Source of the DNA: Clostridiales bacterium
GTDB taxonomy: Bacteria > Bacillota > Clostridia > Tissierellales > Sedimentibacteraceae
Assembly (NCBI GenBank): GCA_003487955.1
Contig: DNNJ01000131.1
Coordinates: forward strand, 13,301-27,242
DNA length: 13,942 nucleotides
Reading direction: 5' to 3'
Position 1 is the first letter of the stretch; each line of letters begins with the position of its first letter. The translations under genes and the position numbers were made by a program. A model generated the notes under the pieces. The model saw only the letters and a program-made list of their open reading frames with translations. It did no database searches and was not told where the DNA came from. Positions 1 to 6,359 of this stretch are shown here, piece after piece.

Positions 1-2153
1 ATGGATTGAATATTACATTCATTTCTAAGGGACAGCTAAAATTAAACAGGCTTATTAAGTATTGGGACAGTCTTAGGAGTGTAAACAGTGAATATATTTC
101 AAAAAATGAATTATATAAAGCTCAAATAAAGTATTTGGAAGACTTTAACAGAAGATGCTCCATTGATATTTTGGACAATAAAGAATTAGATAATGCTATG
201 GACTTCATGAAATTTCATATGCTTCAATCAACAACTCAGGATATTTACGGAAATATTGCAGCGAAAGGTTTGACAGGCGAGGGATACGAAGGTCATTATT
301 TTTGGGATACTGAGATATTTCTTTTCCCTTTATGGCTGTATTGGGATGAAGAGAGAGCAAAAAACCTGTTGCTGTACAGATATAATCAGCTTGATGCGGC
401 AAGAAGCCGCGCTTTGGAAATGGGACATGGAAAGGGTGCTTGTTTTCCTTGGAGGACTATATCAGGAATTGAATCTTCGGGCTTTTTTCCTGCCGGCTCA
501 GCTCAATACCATATTAATTTTGACATAGCCTATACCTTTATTCAATGGTGGCTTGTCAATAAAGATATTAACTTTTTAGCAGAATATACAATGGAATTAT
601 TATTGGAAACAGCTAGGACTGCACTAGAAATAGGCTCATTTCAAAATGACGGGTTTCATATACACTGCGTAACGGGACCTGATGAATATACAGCAATTGT
701 GTCTGACAATTATTACACCAACAAGATGGCTCAATATAATTTAAGGTGGACTGTAAGTCTTTGGAAAGTTCTGAAAGCAGAAAGACCTGATAGTTGGGCA
801 AAACTTAAGAAAGCTCTTAATATTGATGATTATGAAATAGACAATATGGAAAAAGCAGCTGATGAAATGTTTTTTATATATGATGAAAAAAAAGGTATAA
901 TAGCACAGGATTCAACATTTTTAACAAAGGCTGCATGGCCTGAGGAAAATAACTTAAGACCCTTGCTTTTGCATTATCATCCCCTGACAATTTACAGATA
1001 TCAGATATTAAAACAGGCAGATACTGCCTTAGCGTTGTATTTACTGTCAGATGAAGATGAAGAGGTTATGAAACGCACTTTTTATTATTATGAAAATATA
1101 AACAGTCATGACTCTTCGTTGTCTCCGTGTATATGTATTCTAATGGCATGCAGGTTTAAGGACGGTGGACTGGCATATAAATATTTTATGGATTCAGTAT
1201 ATATGGATTTAAAAGACCTTAATCATAATACATCAGACGGACTTCATATGGCAAATATGGGAGGAACGCTTATATCTGTATTAAGCGGGTTTGGAGGTGT
1301 AAGAATTAAAGAAGACGGTCTTCATATAGCTCCATATGTTCCAAAGCAATTTGGCAGAATAAGGTTTAAATTCACATGGAGGAAGACAGTTCTTGAAATT
1401 TTAATTGATGGAGAAGAAGTGGATATTAAAAAGGTATCAGGACCGGCTGCTGAAGTTATATTAAAGGGTAAAAGGATGACTGTTGGACAGAAGGCAGTTC
1501 TCTTTGATTTGGACGGAGTGTTGACAGGCACCTCTGATAATCACTTTTATGGATGGAAAAGGATGTGTGCGGACATCGGATTAAATCTGCCGGAAGAATT
1601 TCGCGACAAGGTGAGGGGCATTTCAAGAATAGATGCCTTAAATATGATATTAAAACATTTTGATTTAAACTATTCGGATGAAGAAAAGTTATTATTAATG
1701 GATAAAAAAAATAATTACTACAAGGAGTCTATAGCAGCTTTTACTAAGGACAATATCTATCCCGGTGTTATAGAGCTTTTGGAAGGAATAAAGAAATTAG
1801 GAGGCAAAATAGGGTTAGTATCAGTCAGTAAAAATGCACCTCAATTGTTAAGGAGTATGGATATTGAAAAATATTTTGATGCCATAGTAGCTCCTTCAAT
1901 GCTCTCCCGTGGAAAGCCATATCCTGACCCATTCCTTGCGGCAGCTAAGATGCTTTCGGTTGAGCCTTCGGATTGTTTAGGAATAGAAGATGCTAAAGCA
2001 GGAATTGAAAGTATAAAAAGGGCCGGCATGAAATCAGTCGGCATAGGAAATGATGACTTAAGGGAAGCAGATGCAGTATTTAACACAATTCAAGATGCTT
2101 CTGAATATATATTAAAATGGTTGGAGGGTCTAAAATGGCAGGAATCAATTTAA
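1..2153 (+). CDS. GH65 disaccharide phosphorylase fused to beta-phosphoglucomutase (5' partial)
   Basis: The frame is open from the window edge, so the N-terminal beta-sandwich domain normal for GH65 lies upstream; residues here count from the TTG at 6. Residues 1-490 are the GH65 catalytic barrel and C-terminal part: GHYFWDTE (96-103), TGPDEY (223-228, E227 the expected general acid), KQAD (336-339) and HMANMGGT (414-421). Residues 491-715 are a HAD-family beta-phosphoglucomutase: DLDG (501-504, D501 nucleophile, D503 acid/base), H513, RGISR (537-541), S606, K637 and E661-D662, all matching the Lactococcus enzyme as I recall it. The first half would phosphorolyse an alpha-glucosyl disaccharide in the cytoplasm to beta-glucose-1-phosphate; the second would convert that to glucose-6-phosphate. 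Sugar specificity is uncertain: maltose fits the malQ neighbour, but the substrate-loop sequence may suggest another disaccharide. The end overlaps the next gene by 19 bases. Confidence 0.9.
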   Translation, partial: GLNITFISKGQLKLNRLIKYWDSLRSVNSEYISKNELYKAQIKYLEDFNRRCSIDILDNKELDNAMDFMKFHMLQSTTQDIYGNIAAKGLTGEGYEGHYFWDTEIFLFPLWLYWDEERAKNLLLYRYNQLDAARSRALEMGHGKGACFPWRTISGIESSGFFPAGSAQYHINFDIAYTFIQWWLVNKDINFLAEYTMELLLETARTALEIGSFQNDGFHIHCVTGPDEYTAIVSDNYYTNKMAQYNLRWTVSLWKVLKAERPDSWAKLKKALNIDDYEIDNMEKAADEMFFIYDEKKGIIAQDSTFLTKAAWPEENNLRPLLLHYHPLTIYRYQILKQADTALALYLLSDEDEEVMKRTFYYYENINSHDSSLSPCICILMACRFKDGGLAYKYFMDSVYMDLKDLNHNTSDGLHMANMGGTLISVLSGFGGVRIKEDGLHIAPYVPKQFGRIRFKFTWRKTVLEILIDGEEVDIKKVSGPAAEVILKGKRMTVGQKAVLFDLDGVLTGTSDNHFYGWKRMCADIGLNLPEEFRDKVRGISRIDALNMILKHFDLNYSDEEKLLLMDKKNNYYKESIAAFTKDNIYPGVIELLEGIKKLGGKIGLVSVSKNAPQLLRSMDIEKYFDAIVAPSMLSRGKPYPDPFLAAAKMLSVEPSDCLGIEDAKAGIESIKRAGMKSVGIGNDDLREADAVFNTIQDASEYILKWLEGLKWQESI

Positions 2154-3229
2154 AAAACGTAAGCAAAGTGTATGACAACGGTTTTGAAGCAGTAAAATCT
2201 ATAAACCTAAATATAGTGGACGGAGAATTTATGGTTTTAGTAGGGCCTTCAGGATGTGGAAAGTCAACTACCCTCAGAATGATTGCAGGGTTGGAAGAAA
2301 TCACATCAGGTGAATTATATATAGGTGAAGAGTTGATGAATAAAGTAGACCCGCAGGATAGAAATATAGCCATGGTATTTCAAAATTATGCCCTCTATCC
2401 TCATATGACCGTATATGAAAACATGGCATTTGGGCTTAAGCTGCAAAAATTAGATAGGAAGGAAATTGATAAAAGAATAAAAGAAGTTGCTGCAACCCTG
2501 CATATTGACTCACAATTAGAAAAAAAACCAAAAGCTTTATCAGGGGGACAGAGACAAAGGGTTGCTTTAGGAAGAGCCATAGTCAGGCATCCAAGGGTGT
2601 TCCTGATGGATGAGCCGTTATCTAATCTTGATGCAAAGTTGAGGGTACAGATGAGGGCAGAATTAATAAGGATGCATAACGATTTGAAGACCACCTTCGT
2701 ATATGTGACACATGACCAAACTGAAGCTATGACCATGGGAAGCAGAATATGTGTTATGAAAGACGGGATAATTAAACAGGTAGCTACTCCCGAAGATATT
2801 TACAACAAACCGGACAATCTGTTTGTAGCAGGCTTTATTGGTTCACCCCAAATGAATTTTTATAAGGGAACTTTGGTTGAAGAATCGGAAGAATACTTCT
2901 TGTCGGGAAATAATGATGAATATGGTGAATTCAGATTTCCAGTAGAAATTGCAGATAGGGAAAATGTAAGACCATATATAAGAAAAGATATAATATTTGG
3001 TGTCCGACCGGAGCATATTAAATTTACGGAAGAGGGCGGATTAAAAGCACAAGTCTTGGTAACGGAATTATTGGGGAGCGAAGTTCACGTGCACCTGCAT
3101 GTTCAAGGTGAAATTCACACAGTAAAAACAGATGCGTCTGCCAATATAAAAGCCGGAGATATAATCAGGGTAATACCGGCTCCTGATAAGATTCATCAGT
3201 TTGATCCGGAAACAGAAAGTGCAATATAA
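2135..3229 (+). CDS. Sugar ABC transporter ATP-binding protein, MsmX/MalK/UgpC type
   Basis: This 364-residue protein is the cytoplasmic ATPase that powers a carbohydrate ABC importer. Visible motifs are Walker A GPSGCGKST (37-45), Q-loop Q83, signature LSGGQ (135-139), Walker B FLMDE (156-160), H-loop H193 and a C-terminal TOBE-type regulatory region from about residue 235 containing RPEH (291-294). The length is normal for MsmX/MalK. The ATG at 2135 is preferred to the in-frame ATG at 2117 because GGAGGG at 2123-2128 sits six bases before it, and the protein then starts in the usual MAGINLKNVSKVY style. The start lies inside the preceding phosphorylase-mutase gene, implying translational coupling. 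No permease or binding-protein gene is in the window, so its partners are either upstream or encoded elsewhere; MsmX-type ATPases can serve several importers. Family assignment is secure; the transported sugar is inferred from context. Confidence 0.94.
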   Translation: MAGINLKNVSKVYDNGFEAVKSINLNIVDGEFMVLVGPSGCGKSTTLRMIAGLEEITSGELYIGEELMNKVDPQDRNIAMVFQNYALYPHMTVYENMAFGLKLQKLDRKEIDKRIKEVAATLHIDSQLEKKPKALSGGQRQRVALGRAIVRHPRVFLMDEPLSNLDAKLRVQMRAELIRMHNDLKTTFVYVTHDQTEAMTMGSRICVMKDGIIKQVATPEDIYNKPDNLFVAGFIGSPQMNFYKGTLVEESEEYFLSGNNDEYGEFRFPVEIADRENVRPYIRKDIIFGVRPEHIKFTEEGGLKAQVLVTELLGSEVHVHLHVQGEIHTVKTDASANIKAGDIIRVIPAPDKIHQFDPETESAI

Positions 3230-3239
3230 GGAGCAAAGT

Positions 3240-4721
3240 ATGAAAAGGAAAAGGTCCAGCGGTATATTGATGCATATTTCCTCATTGCCGGGTAAATATG
3301 GAATTGGAGATTTTGGCAAGGAGGCATATTCATTTATAGATTTCTTAGTTAATGCAAAACAAAAATACTGGCAGGTATTGCCTTTAGGAATAACGGGATA
3401 CGGAGATTCTCCTTATCAGTCTTTTTCCTCATATGCCGGCAACCCGTATTTTATAGATTTAGATGAATTTATTGAGATAGGATACTTAACTGAAGATGAA
3501 ATCAAAAGCTTTGATTTAGGTTGTGATTTGACAAAGGTTGATTATGGATTACTATATAAGAACAAGTTTTCCCTTTTGGAAAAGGTTTATGAAAAAGCGA
3601 AGGAAAGCTTAAATGAAGATTTATATAAATTTTATATGGATAATTTTGAATGGCTGAGAGATTTTGCATTGTTTATGTCAATTAAGGGGCTTCATGGAAA
3701 TGTTTCCTGGCTAAGTTGGCAGGAGGATTATAGAAGGAAGGATTCAAAAAATGTAGAGAAATTTGAAGAAGATAATAAAGATAAGATATATTTTTGGGTA
3801 TTTACTCAGTATTTCTTCTATAAACAGTGGTATAGTCTAAAAGAATATGCTATTGAGAAAGGTATCAATATCATAGGAGATTTGCCTATATATGTGGCAG
3901 AAGACAGCCAGGATGTATGGAGCAATCCCGAGCTGTTTAATTTAGATGAAGCTCTTTTACCAATAACAGTATCAGGCTGCCCGCCTGATTCCTTTTGTGA
4001 GTATGGTCAGCTTTGGGGCAACCCCATATACGATTGGTCTGCAATGGAGAAAGAAGACTATAGATGGTGGAAAAATAGAATAAAACACAGCTTTAAAATG
4101 TTTGATGTATTAAGAATTGATCATTTCAGAGGATTTGAATCCTATTGGGAAATCAAATATGGTTTTAAAGATGCTGCACTTGGTCAATGGGTAAAAGGAC
4201 CCGGAATAAACTTTTTCAACAGTATTAAAGAAGAACAAGGGGAATTAAATATAATTGCTGAGGATTTAGGTTTTTTAACAGAGGACGTTAAGAAGCTTCT
4301 TAAGTTTTCCGGATTTCCGGGAATGAAAGTATTGCAGTTTGCTTTTGACTCAAGAGAGGGAAGTGATTATTTACCACATAATTATGACAAAAACTGCGTA
4401 GTCTACACAGGAACTCATGACAACTCAACTGTTGTTGGATGGTTTTCAAAGGCAAAAATAGAAGATGCGGATTATGCAAAGGAATATTTTAAAATAGACT
4501 CAATAGAGGGATTAAACTGGGGATTTATAAGAGGCGCATGGAGTTCAACTGCTGACTTGGCTGTAACTACAATGCAGGATATTCTTGGACTAAATGACGA
4601 GGCAAGGATGAATACACCGTCAACTGTAGGCGGGAACTGGACTTGGAGAATGAAGAAAACAGACTTAACTATTGAAATTGTAGAGAAGCTATCAAATATA
4701 ACAACTATCTATGGGAGGTAA
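3240..4721 (+). CDS. malQ: 4-alpha-glucanotransferase (amylomaltase)
   Basis: This 493-residue GH77 enzyme transfers alpha-1,4-glucan segments between maltodextrins in the cytoplasm, releasing glucose and longer chains. The N-terminal SSLPGKYGIGDFG (14-26) and SPYQSFSSYAGNPYF (57-71) are hallmarks of the family. The catalytic triad is visible as D294 in LRIDHFRG (291-298), E341 in IIAEDLG (338-344) and D394 in TGTHDN (390-395), almost the same numbering as Thermus amylomaltase (D293, E340, D395 from memory). GDLPIYVAEDSQDVW (213-227) and GCPPDSF (246-252) are also typical. The length is normal. The ATG at 3240 follows AAGGAG (3228-3233) with a six-base spacer, and the gene lies 10 bases after the ABC ATPase stop. 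It supplies or remodels substrates for the upstream phosphorylase, which supports a maltodextrin role for the operon. Confidence 0.96.
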   Translation: MKRKRSSGILMHISSLPGKYGIGDFGKEAYSFIDFLVNAKQKYWQVLPLGITGYGDSPYQSFSSYAGNPYFIDLDEFIEIGYLTEDEIKSFDLGCDLTKVDYGLLYKNKFSLLEKVYEKAKESLNEDLYKFYMDNFEWLRDFALFMSIKGLHGNVSWLSWQEDYRRKDSKNVEKFEEDNKDKIYFWVFTQYFFYKQWYSLKEYAIEKGINIIGDLPIYVAEDSQDVWSNPELFNLDEALLPITVSGCPPDSFCEYGQLWGNPIYDWSAMEKEDYRWWKNRIKHSFKMFDVLRIDHFRGFESYWEIKYGFKDAALGQWVKGPGINFFNSIKEEQGELNIIAEDLGFLTEDVKKLLKFSGFPGMKVLQFAFDSREGSDYLPHNYDKNCVVYTGTHDNSTVVGWFSKAKIEDADYAKEYFKIDSIEGLNWGFIRGAWSSTADLAVTTMQDILGLNDEARMNTPSTVGGNWTWRMKKTDLTIEIVEKLSNITTIYGR

Positions 4722-4728
4722 TTTTCCA

Positions 4729-5769
4729 TTGAAGGATAAATTGAAAAAGAAAAAACAGTTTACTGTAAATGATGTAGCTAAACTTGCGGGAGTATCTCCT
4801 TCTACAGTATCCAGAGTATTATCAAACAATCCAAGAATAAGCAAGGCTACAAAAGTGAGGGTAGAAAAGTGTATGGAGCAGCTGGGGTACTATCCCAATG
4901 CTAATGCGAGGTCCTTAGCAATAAAAAAGACAGATGCTGTAGGAATAATAATACCTACAACATCAGGCGATTATTTTTCCAATCCGTTTTTTTCCGAAGC
5001 CTTAAGGGGAATTATAAAGGCGGCATCTGAATCAGGCTATAATCTTTTGCTGTCTACAAATACTGAAAAGGATGAGGAGCTTAAAGTAATTAAAAAAATG
5101 ATAAATGGCTCTCGAGTAGATGGAGTGATACTTATGACCAGCAAGGTTGATGATGAATGTATTGAGTATTTAAAGAGTATGGATTTCCCTTTTTCATTAA
5201 TAGGCTCCACCAGTGAAAACGATGAAAAAATAAACTTGGTAGACAATGACAATATGCTTGCAACCTATGAATTGACAAAGCATATAATAGACATTGGAAG
5301 AAAGAAAATAGCTATGATAGTAGGAGATAAAAAACTCATAGTCAGTAAGAAAAGAATTGAAGGTTATAAAAAAGCTTTAAAAGAATTCAATATTAAGGTA
5401 GACGAAGAGCTGTTGTTTAGCGGAAGTTTTGATGAAAAGACCGGATATGATTATGGTATGGAGATTTCAAGACTGAAGACTTTGCCGGATGGATTAATAG
5501 TAGCTGATGACTTAGTAGCTTTTGGTGCTGTGAAAGCTTTTGAAAAGCTGAATATTAAAATTCCTGAAGATATAGCTGTTGCCAGCTTTAACAATAGTGT
5601 ACTTGCCAAGAATTCCAATATACCATTAACATCTGTAGACATAAATGCCGATGAGTTAGGCAAGAAAGCTATGAATCTACTGGTAGAAGCCATAGAAGAA
5701 GGAACAGTGGGTAAAAGATTGTTAATACCGTATAACATTTTTGTTAGAGAATCTACTAAAATTAATTAA
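4729..5769 (+). CDS. LacI-family transcriptional regulator
   Basis: This 346-residue protein has the standard LacI/GalR layout. A DNA-binding helix-turn-helix spans about residues 12-31 (FTVNDVAKLAGVSPSTVSRVL), the hinge helix includes NANARSLA (57-64), and a periplasmic-binding-protein-like effector domain runs from about residue 70 to the end. I place the start at TTG 4729 because GGAGG (4714-4718) precedes it by ten bases. The in-frame ATG at 4711 overlaps that ribosome binding site and has none of its own. The start is seven bases after the malQ stop, so it belongs to the same operon and probably represses it, with an alpha-glucoside or sugar phosphate as likely effector. The effector cannot be read from sequence. 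The operator is presumably upstream of the window, since no internal promoter is evident. The lysine-rich N-terminus (KLKKKK) is slightly unusual. Confidence 0.93.
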   Translation: MKDKLKKKKQFTVNDVAKLAGVSPSTVSRVLSNNPRISKATKVRVEKCMEQLGYYPNANARSLAIKKTDAVGIIIPTTSGDYFSNPFFSEALRGIIKAASESGYNLLLSTNTEKDEELKVIKKMINGSRVDGVILMTSKVDDECIEYLKSMDFPFSLIGSTSENDEKINLVDNDNMLATYELTKHIIDIGRKKIAMIVGDKKLIVSKKRIEGYKKALKEFNIKVDEELLFSGSFDEKTGYDYGMEISRLKTLPDGLIVADDLVAFGAVKAFEKLNIKIPEDIAVASFNNSVLAKNSNIPLTSVDINADELGKKAMNLLVEAIEEGTVGKRLLIPYNIFVRESTKIN

Positions 5770-5770
5770 G

Positions 5771-5792
5771 ATTTTTATTAATAAAAATTTTT
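5771..5792 (+). terminator. Weak AT-only hairpin after the LacI gene
   Basis: Immediately after the regulator stop, 5771-5788 is a perfect palindrome (ATTTTTATT / AATAAAAAT) followed by four T residues. It could end the sugar operon, but a stem with no G-C pair is a weak terminator, so this is tentative. Confidence 0.35.
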
Positions 5793-5811
5793 GCAAATTA
5801 ATTCAAATATC

Positions 5812-5840
5812 TTGACAAAGCATTTGTCTTGGTGTAGTAT
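5812..5840 (+). promoter_or_regulatory. Sigma-A-type promoter of the T-box/putP transcript
   Basis: A consensus -35 TTGACA (5812-5817) and a -10 TAGTAT (5835-5840) are separated by exactly 17 bases, just upstream of the T-box leader. Transcription would begin near 5847. The spacer contains a short dyad, GACAAA-gca-TTTGTC (5814-5828), that overlaps the -35 box and could bind a repressor. Confidence 0.8.
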
Positions 5841-5860
5841 GTTTTTTAATATTAATATTT

Positions 5861-6047
5861 GCTGTGAAGAGGAATAGTAATGAAACATGGACACTAGAGA
5901 GAAGGTTACAGGTGAAAGACCTTTGTCCCAATATTGATTGAACCCGCCTCAGAGCATTTGGGAGTAACAACCCAAAGGGCACAACCCTTATTTTAATGAG
6001 ATACTGTATATAATGCAGTTAGAGTGGTACCGCGGACATCCGCCTCT
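5861..6047 (+). promoter_or_regulatory. T-box riboswitch leader, proline specifier (CCC)
   Basis: This leader senses uncharged tRNA-Pro and would permit readthrough into putP when proline is short. Stem I runs 5861-5955: base helices GCT/AGC and GAGG/CCTC close a specifier loop with AGTA on the 5' side and GAA-CCC-G (5940-5946) on the 3' side, so the codon read is CCC, pairing with a GGG anticodon. The upper stem shows the AGAGAGAAGG and GGTGAAAGACC elements typical of T-boxes. Stem III is TTTGGG (5957-5962) / CCCAAA (5971-5976). The T-box sequence AGAGTGGTACCGCGG (6021-6035) forms an antiterminator with AGAG and GCGG pairing to CCGC and CTCT (6040-6047). Its bulge TGGT matches the ACCA end expected of tRNA-Pro. 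The specifier and the downstream proline symporter agree independently, so the assignment is strong. Confidence 0.93.
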
Positions 6048-6069
6048 TCATAGAGGCGGATTTATTTTT
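6038..6069 (+). terminator. T-box intrinsic terminator
   Basis: ATCCGCCTCT (6038-6047) pairs perfectly with AGAGGCGGAT (6052-6061) around a TCAT loop, followed by TTATTTTT. The 5' arm is also the 3' arm of the antiterminator, so the two structures are mutually exclusive, as expected for a transcriptional T-box switch. Confidence 0.93.
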
Positions 6070-6073
6070 GCCA

Positions 6074-6176
6074 TAACCCAATTTCTTCGACGAAACAGGT
6101 ATGGGGACACACCTCTAGCATGGAGTAAGTCTTTGAGGGCAAGAGGAATGTCCCCAAATATGAAATTGATGGTAGG
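6074..6176 (+). repeat. Palindromic intergenic repeat, unit 1
   Basis: First of two related units of about 100 bases lying between the T-box terminator and the putP ribosome binding site. Outer arms CAATTTC (6079-6085) and GAAATTG (6162-6168) pair. Inner arms GGGGACACACCTCT (6103-6116) and AGAGGAATGTCCCC (6142-6155) pair at 12 of 14 positions. It has the look of a REP/MITE-like element with no coding content. Short open frames across it on both strands are repeat-derived and not credible genes. Confidence 0.75.
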
Positions 6177-6189
6177 TCATACGCAGCGA

Positions 6190-6293
6190 AATCCCAATTT
6201 GCACGACAAAATAGGTATATGGACACACCTCTTACTATAGGGATAGTCTCTGCCAGGCAGAGGAATGTCCCCAAATATACAAATTGGTGATGC
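6190..6293 (+). repeat. Palindromic intergenic repeat, unit 2
   Basis: Second copy, offset about 116-117 bases from unit 1 and in the same orientation. Outer arms CCAATTTG (6194-6201) and CAAATTGG (6280-6287) are perfect. Inner arms GGACACACCTCT (6221-6232) and AGAGGAATGTCCCC (6259-6272) match unit 1. A further perfect palindrome CTCTGCC-A-GGCAGAG lies at 6248-6262. The outer arm differs from unit 1 by a compensated base pair. The unit lies in the putP 5' untranslated region. Confidence 0.75.
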
Positions 6294-6359
6294 AGCCTGC
6301 GAAAGCTGTAATATATGGCGAATAGAATATTAAAAAATAAAAAGAAGGAGGTTCACATT

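Noticed and set aside
2117..2134. Upstream in-frame ATG as start of the ABC ATPase
   Set aside because: The GGAGGG ribosome binding site lies downstream of this ATG and is correctly spaced for the ATG at 2135.
6013..6240. A 75-codon open frame on the + strand spanning the T-box terminator and first repeat
   Set aside because: It begins within the antiterminator region, covers non-coding structured RNA and palindromic repeats, has no ribosome binding site and shows no protein-like composition.
6062..6274. A 70-codon open frame on the - strand with internal similarity
   Set aside because: The internal similarity comes from the two DNA repeat units; there is no ribosome binding site and no recognisable protein family.
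6074..6293. Possible short CRISPR array
   Set aside because: There are only two units, each about 100 bases and palindromic throughout, without short identical repeats or unique spacers of regular size, and no cas genes.
6315..6359. Upstream in-frame ATG as start of putP
   Set aside because: It lacks a ribosome binding site, adds a lysine-rich extension not expected in PutP, and would place AAGGAGG inside the gene.
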